A DNA stretch of 64,000 nucleotides from Chthonomonas sp. UBA2387 (GTDB taxonomy: Bacteria > Armatimonadota > Fimbriimonadia > Fimbriimonadales > Fimbriimonadaceae). Made by a program: the position numbers and the translations under genes. This document shows positions 17,628 to 26,168 of the stretch, piece after piece; within the stretch, counting starts at the first letter, position 1, and every line of letters starts with the position of its first letter. The notes below the pieces were generated by a model. That model was not told where the DNA came from. It worked only from the letters and a program-made list of their open reading frames with translations, and did no database searches. The DNA lies in the NCBI GenBank assembly GCA_002343445.1, contig DDSP01000048.1, forward strand, positions 1-64,000, read 5' to 3'.

Positions 17628-17641
17628 GTAGACTCCCAGCC

Positions 17642-18355
17642 ATGCGCCCCGATGGCCGCCTGAACGATCAGCTTCGCCCCTGCACGATGGAACGCGGATT
17701 CGCCAAGTTCGCCGAAGGCTCGTGCCTGATCAAGATCGGCGACACGCACGTCCTGGTCACTGCGACGGTGGACGACGGTGTTCCGCGCTTCAAGAAGGGC
17801 TCGGGCTCGGGGTGGTTGACCGCCGAGTACGCCATGCTGCCCCGCTCCGGCCGCCAGCGCAACCAACGCGACAACCAGCGCCCCAACGGCCGCTCGCTGG
17901 AGATTCAGCGCCTGATTGGGCGTTCGATGCGCTCGGTGGTGGACCTGAGCCGCATGGGCGAGCGCACGATCACGCTGGACTGCGACGCGATCCAGGCCGA
18001 CGGCGGCACGCGCACCGCCGCCATCACCGCCGCTTACGTCGCGACCTACGACGCCATGCGGTGGATGATCAAGCAACGCATGATCGACCGCGTGCTGTTC
18101 AAAGACTCCATCGCCGCCGTCAGCGTGGGCGTTTGGAAGAACCAGGAGATCCTCGACCTCAACTACGACGAGGACAGCGTGGCCGAGGTGGACATGAACG
18201 TCGTGATGACGGGTTCGGGCAAGTTCGTCGAGATTCAGGGCACCGCCGAGGAGTCGCCGTACACAGCGGCCACGTTGGGCACGCTGCTCAAGCTGGCCAA
18301 GCACGGGATCGACGAGTTGACGGCCCTCCAGCGCGACGTGCTCGGGATCGAGTGA
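17642..18355 (+). CDS. rph: Ribonuclease PH
   Basis: RNase PH trims tRNA 3' ends by phosphorolysis. The 237-residue product is complete and canonical: MRPDGRLNDQLRPCTME (the R/N/Q substitution of the usual RPDGR start), GDTHVLVTATVDDGVPRF, GWLTAEYAMLPRS, GRSLEIQRLIGRSMRSVVD and IQADGGTRTAAITAAYVA, ending in a typical KAKHGI-like helix (LAKHGIDELTALQRDVLG). ATG 17642 gives the conserved start; the open frame to 17594 overlaps rsmE. A strong terminator hairpin follows. Confidence 0.96.
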   Translation: MRPDGRLNDQLRPCTMERGFAKFAEGSCLIKIGDTHVLVTATVDDGVPRFKKGSGSGWLTAEYAMLPRSGRQRNQRDNQRPNGRSLEIQRLIGRSMRSVVDLSRMGERTITLDCDAIQADGGTRTAAITAAYVATYDAMRWMIKQRMIDRVLFKDSIAAVSVGVWKNQEILDLNYDEDSVAEVDMNVVMTGSGKFVEIQGTAEESPYTAATLGTLLKLAKHGIDELTALQRDVLGIE

Positions 18356-18369
18356 CCCGCAAATAGAAA

Positions 18370-18391
18370 CCGCCGGCGGATGAGCCGGCGG
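18370..18391 (+). terminator. Terminator hairpin after rph
   Basis: An 8-bp stem CCGCCGGC/GCCGGCGG (18370-18377 with 18384-18391) closes a GGATGA loop 15 bp after the rph stop, followed by CTATTGAGT. The T run is short, so efficiency is uncertain. Confidence 0.6.
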
Positions 18392-18535
18392 CTATTGAGT
18401 CCATCAGAGGTCAGCATTGCTGGGCGTGATCCGACCTCGATGGGAAAGAACTCCTAAGTGATAGCACGGAAACGCGCGTTTCGCAAGGGGAATGTGAACT
18501 TTTCCTTTCATTTTCATGAAACCAGCCTGGCGGGT

Positions 18536-18567
18536 GGGTCGGTGGTGCGATGGCATCACGCCGACCC
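18536..18567 (+). promoter_or_regulatory. Strong bulged hairpin upstream of the nucleotidyltransferase gene
   Basis: GGGTCGG (18536-18542) pairs with CCGACCC (18561-18567), and TGGTGC (18543-18548) pairs with GCATCA (18553-18558) with a 2-nt bulge and small loop. It lies 42 bp before the ATG at 18610 in the 254-bp gap that otherwise holds only the rph terminator and an AT-richer stretch (18490-18525, TTTTCCTTTCATTTTCATG) that may be the promoter. It does not match a riboswitch I recognise. Function unknown. Confidence 0.35.
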
Positions 18568-18609
18568 CGCCGACCGGACTAAACTAGCCGCAGGTTCAAA
18601 CGAAGCGAC

Positions 18610-21120
18610 ATGAAAGCGGTGGTCATGGCAGGCGGCGAAGGGTCCAGGCTTCGACCCATCACCGTCAATCGTCCGAAGCCCTTGGTGCCCATCTGCAACC
18701 AGCCGATCATGGAGCATATCGTCACGCTCCTGAAGCGGCACGGCATCACGGAAGTCGTCAGCACGCTTTACTACCTCGGCGACGAGATTCAGGCTTACTT
18801 TGGCGACGGGTCCGACCACGGCATTTCGATGACGTACAGCGTCGAGGACACCCCGCTCGGCACGGCCGGAAGCGTGAAGAAGGCCGAGCCCCTGCTGCGC
18901 GACGGCACGTTCGTCATCGTCTCGGGCGACGCCCTCACCGATTGCGACCTGACCAAGGCCATCGAGTTCCACCGGCGCAAGAAGAGCATGGCCACGCTCA
19001 TCCTCTACCGTGTGCCCAACCCGCTCGATTTCGGCGTGGTCATCACGGGCGACGACGGGCGCATCCTGCGGTTTCTGGAAAAGCCGAGTTGGTCGGAGGT
19101 GTTCAGCGACACCGTGAACACGGGCATGTACATTCTGGAGCCCGAGGTGTTCGACCTGATGGAAGCGGGTGGCAACTACGACTGGTCGAAGGACATCTTC
19201 CCGCGCATCCTCGCCGAAGGCAAGCCGCTCTTCGGCTACGTCATGGACGAGTATTGGTGCGACGTCGGATCGCTGACCCAATACCGCGAGGCGCAGGAAG
19301 ACATGCTGAGCGGCAAGGTGAACCTGCCCGTGGCCGGCGCGGAGTTCCAGCCCGGCGTGTGGGTGGACGTGAACACCGTGATCGAAGAGGGCGCGATCAT
19401 CGCCGCCCCCGTGTGCATCGGCCGGGGCTGCAAGGTTCGTACGGGGGCCACCATCGGCCCGTTCACCACGATCGGCGACAACTCGCTGGTCATGGAAAGC
19501 GCCACGGTCGAGCGGTCGGTGGTGTGGGATGGAGCGTACATCGGCCTGAACGCGGGCATCCACTCGGCCACGTTGGGTTCGCGCGTGACGGTGAAACGCG
19601 ATGCCGTGGTCCGCGAAGACGCTGTTGTGGCCGATCGGTGCTTGCTCGACGTGGGCAGCCTGGTGCGCCCGAGGGTCAAGCTTTGGCCGGACAAGATCAT
19701 CGAGCGCGGCGCGACCGTAACGATGTCGCTGGTTTGGGGCAACAAGTGGCGCGGGCAACTGTTCCGCGAGTTGGGTGTGGCAGGGCTGTCGAACATCGAG
19801 ATCACGCCCGATTTCGCCACGCGGCTCGGCTCGGCGTTCGGCTCGTGCCTGCCGCCCCGCAGCAAGGTGGTCACGGCCCGCGATTCGACGCGCAGTTCGC
19901 GAATGGTCAAGCGGGCCATCATCGCCTCGCTGCTGAGCGTGGGGTGCGACGTGCTCGACCTGCGTAGCAGCGCCCCGTTGCCGATCACGCGCCACTTCAT
20001 CAAGGCGAGCGGCGCGGCGGGCGCGATCAACGTCCGCAAGCTTCCTGGGAACTCCCGGGTGTCCTTGGTCGAGATGCTCAACGCCTCCGGGGCCTACATC
20101 TCGAAGAACCTGGAGCGCAAGGTCGAAACGACGTTCTTCCGCGAGGACTACCATCGCGCCGACCCCGACGACTTGGGCGTGATCGAGTTCGCCAGCCGCG
20201 CCATCGAGGAGTACCGCGCCGACTTCTTCCGCCATTTGGGCGGGGCGAAGACGGGCAAGACGATGCGCATCGTGTGCGACTTCGGCTTCAGCGCCTTGGC
20301 CTCGATCTTTCCTTCGATGCTCAGCGAACTGGGCGTCGAATCGCTCAGCCTGAACGCCTACAACGACGCCAAACGCTCCCCGAGGACGCCCGCCGAGATC
20401 GACCTGCATCTGGACAACCTCAAGTCCATCGTCGGCAAGCTGGGCTACGACATCGGCGTGCTGTTCACCGAAGAAGGCGAGCGGATGACGGCTGTGGACG
20501 ACCAGGGGCATTTGGTCCAGGGCAACGCCTTGCTGGCCGTGGTGGCCACGCTGATCGCCCAGACGCATCCCGGCGCAAAGATCGCGATGAGCGTGGCCGC
20601 GCCGTCTTCGCTGGAGCGACGCCTGGTTCAGCAAGGGGCGCACGTGGTGCGGACCAAGGCCGACACCCGTTCCCTGCTCGACGCCGGGGTGGCCGAGGGC
20701 GCGACGTTTGCCGGCGACGACCGCGGAGGCTTCCTCTTCCCCGAGTTGCATCCGGGCTTCGACGGCATGTTCGGGTTCTGCAAGCTGATCGCCATGCTCC
20801 AGCAGACGGGCCTGACGCTGAGCGGGTTGCTCGAGGCGCTGCCCAAGTTCTTCACGGCATCCGAGACGATGCACTGCCCGTGGGAGGCCAAGGGCGTCGT
20901 GATGCGCGTGTTGGCGGAGGAGTCGGCCGAGGGTCGGGTGGAACTGCTCGACGGGATCAAGGTGTATGGCGAATCGGGCTGGGTGCTCGTGTTGCCGGAC
21001 TCGGTGGACCCCGTTTTCCACGTGGTGGCCGAGAGCGACGACGCCGAGGGTGCGCGCGACCTTGTCGCGAAGACGGTGGCGCGCATCCGGGCGATTCAGG
21101 CGACGGCCAACGTGCCTTAG
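18610..21120 (+). CDS. Sugar-1-phosphate nucleotidyltransferase / phosphomutase-like fusion
   Basis: The 836-residue protein joins three parts. Residues 1-235 are a nucleotidyltransferase (MKAVVMAGGEGSRLRPITVN with the activating Arg/Lys signature, FVIVSGDALTDCDL, DVGSLTQY). Residues about 255-385 are a left-handed beta-helix of hexapeptide repeats. Residues about 395-830 resemble alpha-D-phosphohexomutase domains. The phosphomutase catalytic-serine loop (normally TASHNP) is replaced near residue 460 by IKASGAAGAINVRK, and the metal loop is only AGDDRGG, so this half may be non-catalytic or altered. Similar fusions in actinobacteria and cyanobacteria are annotated mannose-1-phosphate guanylyltransferase; they feed glycan synthesis. 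Confidence 0.88.
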   Translation: MKAVVMAGGEGSRLRPITVNRPKPLVPICNQPIMEHIVTLLKRHGITEVVSTLYYLGDEIQAYFGDGSDHGISMTYSVEDTPLGTAGSVKKAEPLLRDGTFVIVSGDALTDCDLTKAIEFHRRKKSMATLILYRVPNPLDFGVVITGDDGRILRFLEKPSWSEVFSDTVNTGMYILEPEVFDLMEAGGNYDWSKDIFPRILAEGKPLFGYVMDEYWCDVGSLTQYREAQEDMLSGKVNLPVAGAEFQPGVWVDVNTVIEEGAIIAAPVCIGRGCKVRTGATIGPFTTIGDNSLVMESATVERSVVWDGAYIGLNAGIHSATLGSRVTVKRDAVVREDAVVADRCLLDVGSLVRPRVKLWPDKIIERGATVTMSLVWGNKWRGQLFRELGVAGLSNIEITPDFATRLGSAFGSCLPPRSKVVTARDSTRSSRMVKRAIIASLLSVGCDVLDLRSSAPLPITRHFIKASGAAGAINVRKLPGNSRVSLVEMLNASGAYISKNLERKVETTFFREDYHRADPDDLGVIEFASRAIEEYRADFFRHLGGAKTGKTMRIVCDFGFSALASIFPSMLSELGVESLSLNAYNDAKRSPRTPAEIDLHLDNLKSIVGKLGYDIGVLFTEEGERMTAVDDQGHLVQGNALLAVVATLIAQTHPGAKIAMSVAAPSSLERRLVQQGAHVVRTKADTRSLLDAGVAEGATFAGDDRGGFLFPELHPGFDGMFGFCKLIAMLQQTGLTLSGLLEALPKFFTASETMHCPWEAKGVVMRVLAEESAEGRVELLDGIKVYGESGWVLVLPDSVDPVFHVVAESDDAEGARDLVAKTVARIRAIQATANVP

Positions 21121-21210
21121 TCCGGCGCAGTCTGCGCACCACTTGCCAACCATAATAGAGTCATCGCCAAACGCGCCGCACCGACTCGAAAGCCCAGCCC
21201 TTGGCCCTTT

Positions 21211-21336
21211 GTGGTGCCGATTCTGGTGTTGCTGGCCAGCCTGTACCTGTTCTGGGTGCTGCCGTTCCAGTTGGGCGAGCGGGAGCCGCAAATCGAGTTC
21301 GCCGACGAGGCTACGCCGAGCGAGCCGCCTCGATAA
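21211..21336 (+). CDS. Candidate small single-pass membrane protein
   Basis: A short open frame encodes a hydrophobic helix (VVPILVLLASLYLFWVLPFQ) and an acidic tail ending SEPPR. It is in the same reading frame as the preceding fusion gene, immediately after its TAG at 21118. No ATG, GTG or TTG occurs between that stop and the GTG at 21211, although the frame reads sensibly (basic, Pro-rich) from about 21163, which would need an ATC start. Options are a short 41-residue protein from GTG, a non-canonical start, or stop-codon read-through. The last 26 bp overlap the end of convergent trpF. Confidence 0.3.
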   Translation: MVPILVLLASLYLFWVLPFQLGEREPQIEFADEATPSEPPR

Positions 21337-21901
21337 ACGCGCGGACTTTGCCCCAGTCCTTCACCCGGGGAGAAGATTCGACGCCGCTGCTCACGTCCAC
21401 CGCCGAGGGCCGAACCCGTGCGATCGCTTCCGCCACGTTGTCGGGGTTGAGGCCTCCGGCCAGAATCACCGGCCGAGGCGACCGACGCACGACCTCGGCG
21501 GCCAATTCCCAATCCACCCGCTTGCCCGTGCCCCCGAACGCGCCCGGAACGGCGGCATCCAACAGCCAAGCGTCGGGGTCGCCGTCTTCGAGGAACGACA
21601 GGTTGTCGTCATCGGCCAGCGCATGCGCCCGCAGCAGTTTGAAAGCGGGCGCCGACGGCAAGCCATGGGCCTGGACCGCCGCGAAGCCCGTGCAGAGGTC
21701 CCAGTTCACCGTCCGCCCGAAGACGGCCACCGTGGTCGCGAAGGGATGGACGCGCCGAACGTGGGCGAGCAGTTCGCCGTCGCCCGCCACGCAGCGGGGG
21801 CTGGTGGGCTCGAGGATCACGCCGACGGCGTCTGCTCCGTACTCGAGGGCGGTCTCGAGGTCGCGGGCGGTCGTCAGCCCGCAGATCTTGACCCGGGTCA
21901 C
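21311..21901 (-). CDS. trpF: Phosphoribosylanthranilate isomerase TrpF
   Basis: TrpF performs the third committed step of tryptophan synthesis, an Amadori rearrangement of phosphoribosylanthranilate. The 196-residue TIM barrel starts VTRVKICGLTTARDLETALE (catalytic Cys in KICG), continues GADAVGVILEPTSPRCV, and has the catalytic-Asp-type strand DAWLLDAAVPGAFGGTG, then VILAGGLNPDNVAEAI and AVDVSSGVESSPRVKD. GTG 21901 overlaps the trpC stop by 4 bp (GTGA), giving a trpD-trpC-trpF operon. Confidence 0.95.
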   Translation of the reverse strand: MTRVKICGLTTARDLETALEYGADAVGVILEPTSPRCVAGDGELLAHVRRVHPFATTVAVFGRTVNWDLCTGFAAVQAHGLPSAPAFKLLRAHALADDDNLSFLEDGDPDAWLLDAAVPGAFGGTGKRVDWELAAEVVRRSPRPVILAGGLNPDNVAEAIARVRPSAVDVSSGVESSPRVKDWGKVRAFIEAARSA

Positions 21902-22683
21902 CACCCCATGACCTCTCGCACTCGGGTGGCCACGTCGGGTGCGCTGCAGAACTCGGTGCCGATCAGCACGGCGCGCGCTCCGGCCGCTTGAACCCGTTCG
22001 ATGTCTTCGCGGCACCGCAGGGCGCTCTCGCTGACGGCCAGCACGCCTTCGGGAATCCAGGGGATGAGCCGTTCGCTGACGGCCAGATCGGTCTTGAACG
22101 TGGACAGGTTCCGGTTGTTGACGCCCACCAGCTTCGGCTTCAGGCGAAGCGCGGTCTTCAATTCGTCTTCGTCGTGGACTTCGACCAGGACATCCAAGCC
22201 AAGTTCGATTGCCTCGCCGTAGAGTTCTTGAAGGAGCCCGGGGTCGAGCCCGGCGACGATGAGCAACACGGCATCCGCGCCCCACGCTCTGGCCTCCAAC
22301 AGTTGATAGCGATCGAAGACGAAGTCCTTGCGCAGGCAGGGCAGACCCGTGGCGGCCTTGGCGCGCCGGAGGTTTTCGGGCGAGCCCTGGAAGTAGACCT
22401 CGTCGGTGAGCACGCTCAGGGTGTGCGCCCCGGCGCGTTGGTAGGCGGTGGCGACTTCGACGGGGTCGAGACCGGCGCGGATCGTGCCTTGCGAGGGGCT
22501 GGCCTGCTTGACTTCGGCGATCAGGGCCACGGGCTGCGGGGCCGTTTCGAGGGCCCGGATGAACCCCAACGGGGCGGGAGCGGCATGGGCCTCGCGTTGC
22601 AGGTCGAGGGTGGACTTCAGGGTCTTGGCGAGCCGAACTTCCTCGCGTTTGGTGGCGAAGATCTCGCGGAGTCGGTCGCTCAT
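21898..22683 (-). CDS. trpC: Indole-3-glycerol phosphate synthase TrpC
   Basis: TrpC closes the indole ring from CdRP. The 261-residue protein shows the family motifs VALIAEVKQASPSQGTI (catalytic Lys), HTLSVLTDEVYFQGSPENL, LPCLRKDFVFDRYQL, VLLIVAGLD, VLVEVHDEDEL, LVGVNNRNLSTF and VLAVSESAL. ATG at 22683 overlaps the trpD stop (ATGA) and its own stop overlaps the trpF GTG. Translational coupling through the whole trpDCF unit is likely. Confidence 0.96.
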   Translation of the reverse strand: MSDRLREIFATKREEVRLAKTLKSTLDLQREAHAAPAPLGFIRALETAPQPVALIAEVKQASPSQGTIRAGLDPVEVATAYQRAGAHTLSVLTDEVYFQGSPENLRRAKAATGLPCLRKDFVFDRYQLLEARAWGADAVLLIVAGLDPGLLQELYGEAIELGLDVLVEVHDEDELKTALRLKPKLVGVNNRNLSTFKTDLAVSERLIPWIPEGVLAVSESALRCREDIERVQAAGARAVLIGTEFCSAPDVATRVREVMGW

Positions 22684-23711
22684 GGTTGCGACGGCACCAA
22701 TTGCTGGGTCGTGTAGATGATGGCTTCGAGTTTGGTCATGGTCAGCCCGTTGCGGATGGCCGCGCGGGCTTTTGCTGCGGCTTCGCTGAGATTGGATGCC
22801 GCGCCGCCGAGCCAGATGGCGGCCGCCGCGCCGGGAATGATGGCCAAACTGCGTGGCGAGTTGACCTCGTAGATGGCTTCGCGCAGGATTTCGGCATTGG
22901 TCTCGACGTCCACTCCGGGGAGGATGTCGTTGGGTTCGACGCGCTTCAGTCCCAGTTCTTCCGGGGTGATCGTCTTCATCTCGACCGCTCCGTCGCGCAG
23001 TTCGGCCACGTAGGTGGCGGCGACCGGGGAGATTTCGTCGAGGCCGTCTTCGCTGTGGACGACCATTGCGCGGTCCGATCCCAGCATGCGGAGCGCTTCG
23101 GCCATCGGCCGCAGCATGGCGCGATCGTAGACGCCGATCAGTTGCCGCTTCGCTCCCGCCGGGTTCGCCAAGGGTCCGAGCTGGTTGAACACCGTTCGGA
23201 CGCCGAGTTCGCGGCGAGCTTTGCCCACGAACCGCATCGCGGGATGGTGCGTGGGTGCGAAGAGAAACACGAACCCGCACCGCTCCAGCACTTTGGACAG
23301 CACTTCGGGGTCGTCGGAGAATCGGACGCCGAGTTGCTCCAACACGTCGGCGGAGCCGCAGGAACTGGTCACGCCACGGTTGCCGTGTTTGGCGACCTTC
23401 GCACCCGCCGAAGCGGCCACGATGGCGGCAGCGGTGGACATGTTGAAGCTGGGTTTGCCGCCGCCGGTGCCGCACGTGTCCACCAATCGCTCGAATCGGT
23501 GGTCGAGCATGGTGGCCTTGGCGCGCATGGCTCGGGCGAAGCCGACCAATTCGTCGGGGACGACGCCTTTCATGCGCAACGCCAGCAAAACGCCTCCGAT
23601 CTGGGCGTCGGTGGCCTGGCCCTCCATCAGCCAGTCCATCAGGCCCTCGGCTTGATGGGCCGCGAGGTCCCGACGGTCCACGAGCTGCTGGAGGGTCTCG
23701 GCGAAATGCAT
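22680..23711 (-). CDS. trpD: Anthranilate phosphoribosyltransferase TrpD
   Basis: TrpD transfers the phosphoribosyl group of PRPP to anthranilate. The 343-residue product has LVDTCGTGGGKPSFNMSTAA (PRPP loop), VAKHGNRGVTSSCGSADVLE, FLFAPTHHPAMRFVGKARRE, TVFNQLGPLANPAGAKRQL and VVHSEDGLDEISP, all canonical. It leads a trpDCF operon; trpE, trpG, trpB and trpA are not in this window, so the pathway is split. No leader peptide or T-box was seen in the 240 bp upstream, which it shares divergently with the RRM gene. Confidence 0.96.
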   Translation of the reverse strand: MHFAETLQQLVDRRDLAAHQAEGLMDWLMEGQATDAQIGGVLLALRMKGVVPDELVGFARAMRAKATMLDHRFERLVDTCGTGGGKPSFNMSTAAAIVAASAGAKVAKHGNRGVTSSCGSADVLEQLGVRFSDDPEVLSKVLERCGFVFLFAPTHHPAMRFVGKARRELGVRTVFNQLGPLANPAGAKRQLIGVYDRAMLRPMAEALRMLGSDRAMVVHSEDGLDEISPVAATYVAELRDGAVEMKTITPEELGLKRVEPNDILPGVDVETNAEILREAIYEVNSPRSLAIIPGAAAAIWLGGAASNLSEAAAKARAAIRNGLTMTKLEAIIYTTQQLVPSQP

Positions 23712-23826
23712 GGTGCGTGGCTCCCATTCTAGTCCGTCGGGGCCCCTTTTGGCGTGTTTCGCCTAGACGCGGGTCCTTGCCGAGGCGAAACGGGCCATCC
23801 GGCCCTTGCGTTTGAGCGGACTGTGG

Positions 23827-23832
23827 TATATT
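23827..23832 (+). promoter_or_regulatory. Possible -10 element for the RRM gene
   Basis: TATATT stands out in GC-rich DNA 124 bp before the RRM gene start, giving a long 5' untranslated leader. A clear -35 at 16-18 bp spacing is lacking (closest CCTTGC at 23805). Long leaders are common for cold-induced RNA-binding proteins; this is inference. Confidence 0.3.
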
Positions 23833-23955
23833 CGCCGCGTTACGGTCTTGACTCGAGTGTTTCCCAAGATTCCGCGCTCCGCGAGTTTTGTAAGAAGCGA
23901 AAGGACAATGACGTACGAAACTCGGCGGGCCTGAGCCCGCTCTCGGAGGCCTATC

Positions 23956-24327
23956 TTGGCAAACAAAACCCTATACGTTGGCAATCTGTCTTACTCCAGC
24001 ACGGAGGAGACCCTTCTCTCTGCGTTCGCGCCCTATGGCGCGTCGAGCGCCCGCATCGTCGAAGGCCGTGGTTTCGGCTTCGTGGATGTGGACGCCGACC
24101 AACTCGAGGCAGCGATCGGCGACAAGCACGGTTCGCAGCTTGACGGCCGCACCCTCACGGTGAACGAAGCCCGACCCCGCGGCGAAGGCGGCGGCGGTGG
24201 CGGCGGTGGTCGCTCCGGCGGCTACGGCGGCGGTGGCGGCGGTGGTCGCTCCGGCGGTGGCGGCGGCTACGGTGGCGGCGGTGGTCGCTCCGGTGGCGGT
24301 CGCTCCGGCGGCGGCGGTCGCTGGTAA
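23956..24327 (+). CDS. Glycine-rich RRM RNA-binding protein
   Basis: The 123-residue protein has one RNA recognition motif with RNP2 KTLYVGNLSY at residues 4-13 and RNP1 GRGFGFVDVD near residues 36-45. The C-terminal 45 residues are almost entirely Gly with GGRSGG and GGYGGG repeats. This matches cyanobacterial Rbp and other bacterial glycine-rich RRM proteins, linked to cold response and RNA chaperoning. The start is TTG 23956 with CGGAGG upstream; the encoded N-terminus then begins right before RNP2. A UUCG-loop terminator follows. Confidence 0.92.
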   Translation: MANKTLYVGNLSYSSTEETLLSAFAPYGASSARIVEGRGFGFVDVDADQLEAAIGDKHGSQLDGRTLTVNEARPRGEGGGGGGGGRSGGYGGGGGGGRSGGGGGYGGGGGRSGGGRSGGGGRW

Positions 24328-24353
24328 GCGTTCCGCTTCGACGACTCTCTCAG

Positions 24354-24386
24354 GGCCCGCTCTTCGGAGCGGGCCTTGTTGTTTTG
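24354..24386 (+). terminator. Rho-independent terminator after the RRM gene
   Basis: GGCCCGCTC (24354-24362) pairs with GAGCGGGCC (24367-24375) around a TTCG tetraloop, followed by TTGTTGTTTT. This is a strong intrinsic terminator 27 bp after the RRM stop. Confidence 0.88.
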
Positions 24387-24482
24387 GGGTTGGCGTTTTG
24401 CGGTCGCCTTGTGCGACATGTCCCCCCGCAAGCGGTGGAGAAGCCTCAGCCTAAGCAGGCTCGGTTCGGTCTACCATAGGCC

Positions 24483-25946
24483 ATGTGGATCGCCGACGCT
24501 GAGCGCTCCCGGATCATCGACCAACGAGCCATCCACGAGTTCGGCATCCCCTCGCGAGACCTGATGGAGCGGGCGGGGCGAGCCGTGTTCGAAGCCCTGC
24601 TCCCCTTGGCCGCCGGCAAGCGCCGGATCGTGGTCTTCTCTGGGCCGGGCAACAACGGCGGCGACGGGTTCGTCGTGGCGCGGCTGGCGCACGAGCATGG
24701 CCTCCCGGTGGTCTGTTGCGCCTTCTCCGCCGATCGCATGTCCCCAGGTTGCCGCGAGCAGCGGGACCTGGCTACTGCGGCGGGCGTTCAGGTGGTCGAA
24801 GGTGCAAGACTCATGGCCAGCCTCGGCCCCGACGATCTGGTGGTGGACGCCTTGCTGGGAACGGGGGCGACCGGCGAGCCGCGCGGCCCCGTCGCCGACG
24901 CCATCCGCGCCATCGCCGCCTCGGGCGCGCCTTGCGTGGCCGTGGACATCCCGAGCGGCATCGCTTGCGACACGGGCCGCGCACTGGGGCCGTATGTCCG
25001 AGCGGCGAAGACGGTCACGTTCGGCCTGCCCAAGCCGTTCCTCTTCTTGGCCGACGGGCTGGAGGCCTCGGGCGAGTGGACCGTGGCCGAGATCGGCTTC
25101 GCGAAGGAACTGCTCGGCGAGCCGACCGGGGTCCTCCTTCTCGACCACGAATGGGTCGGGGCACGCCTGCCGCGCCGCTCGCGCAACAGCCACAAGGGCG
25201 CGAACGGCAGCGTGCTCGTCGTCGCCGGCAGCGAGCGGATGACCGGTGCTGCGGTGCTGGCCGCCACGGGGGCCCTGCGCGCCGGGGCTGGCCTGGTCAC
25301 CGTGGCCGGGGGTTCCGAGGTCTGCCGCGCCATCCAGGCCCAACTGCCCGAGGCGATGGTGTTGCCCCTGACCGATGCCGCCGACCTGCTGGCGTTTCAG
25401 GGCCGGGTGGACGCTTTGGTGTTCGGGCCGGGGTTGACGCCGCCCGTGGCCCGGTCGCTGGCGGCCAGCCTGGCTCCGCATTGGGCCAAGCCCGTGGTGC
25501 TCGATGCCGACGCCTTGGGGCCGGAGATGCCCGCGTGGCCGGGGCCGGTGGTGCTCACGCCCCACCCCGGCGAACTGGGGCGCATGCTGGGTTGCTCGGC
25601 GGGCCAGGTGCAAGCCGACCGGTGGGCGTGCGCGCGGCGGGCCGCCGAGCGGTTCGGCGCGACCGTGTCGCTCAAGGGAGCGGCCAGCGTCGTCGCGTCG
25701 CCTTCGGGCGGGCTGTGGGTGAACGCGACGGGCAACCCCGGCATGGCGGCGGGCGGCATGGGCGACGTGCTGGCCGGGGTCGTTGGGACCTTGCTGGCGC
25801 AAGGCCTCTCGCCCGAGGACGCTGCGGCGTGCGGGATGTTCTGGCACGGTGCGGCGGGCGACGCGTGCGCCGCCGAGATCGGTCAGGCGGGGTTCTTGGC
25901 GAGCGAATTGGCGTCCGCGCTGCCCCGGACTTGGGCCGAAGGGTGA
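24483..25946 (+). CDS. nnr: Bifunctional NAD(P)H-hydrate epimerase / dehydratase
   Basis: This enzyme repairs hydrated NAD(P)H. The N-terminal half (about residues 1-215) is the YjeF_N epimerase with RDLMERAGRAVFEAL, VFSGPGNNGGDGFVVARL and VAVDIPSGIACDTG. The C-terminal half (about 220-487) is the ribokinase-like ADP/ATP-dependent dehydratase with NSHKGANGSVLVVAGS, VLDADALG, VVLTPHPGELGRML, SLKGAASVVASP and NATGNPGMAAGGMGDVL. Fusion length is typical (about 490 aa). The DNA is very GC-rich, creating long antisense open frames that are not genes. Confidence 0.95.
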   Translation: MWIADAERSRIIDQRAIHEFGIPSRDLMERAGRAVFEALLPLAAGKRRIVVFSGPGNNGGDGFVVARLAHEHGLPVVCCAFSADRMSPGCREQRDLATAAGVQVVEGARLMASLGPDDLVVDALLGTGATGEPRGPVADAIRAIAASGAPCVAVDIPSGIACDTGRALGPYVRAAKTVTFGLPKPFLFLADGLEASGEWTVAEIGFAKELLGEPTGVLLLDHEWVGARLPRRSRNSHKGANGSVLVVAGSERMTGAAVLAATGALRAGAGLVTVAGGSEVCRAIQAQLPEAMVLPLTDAADLLAFQGRVDALVFGPGLTPPVARSLAASLAPHWAKPVVLDADALGPEMPAWPGPVVLTPHPGELGRMLGCSAGQVQADRWACARRAAERFGATVSLKGAASVVASPSGGLWVNATGNPGMAAGGMGDVLAGVVGTLLAQGLSPEDAAACGMFWHGAAGDACAAEIGQAGFLASELASALPRTWAEG

Positions 25947-25990
25947 CACTTGAGGCCGCGCCTTCTGGTTCGCCGCTGGCCCGGGGCCAG

Positions 25991-26092
25991 CGGTGTCGAA
26001 GGGGCCGCTAAGCCCAGTGCGTCCGCTTCGAGACGCCCCGAAGTTACGTCGTCCCAGAACCAAAGACCTCGCCCGGGGCTCCTCAGCGTGAC
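25991..26092 (+). repeat. 102-bp intergenic direct repeat, copy 1
   Basis: This 102-bp segment recurs at 26169-26270 with only three mismatches (C/A, A/G, A/G). It contains no open frame of its own. Its right end CTCAGCGTGAC (26082-26092) is nearly the inverse of GTCACCCTGAG at 26115-26125 (10 of 11), so the pair plus the middle segment resembles a miniature dispersed element. It fills the 328-bp gap between nnr and the STAND gene. Confidence 0.85.
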
Positions 26093-26168
26093 CCTTGAGG
26101 GGTGTGGGATGAATGTCACCCTGAGCCCGCGCTCCTGACTTTGCGCTTCGCTGAAGCCAAAGGTGGCG

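Noticed and set aside
18556..21291. Antisense open frame of 911 codons opposite the nucleotidyltransferase fusion
   Set aside because: High-GC shadow: low-complexity His/Arg/Ala-rich translation without domains, while the plus strand encodes a complete conserved enzyme.
23712..23955. Tryptophan leader peptide or T-box before trpD
   Set aside because: No Trp-rich short frame, specifier loop or antiterminator pairing was seen in the shared divergent region.
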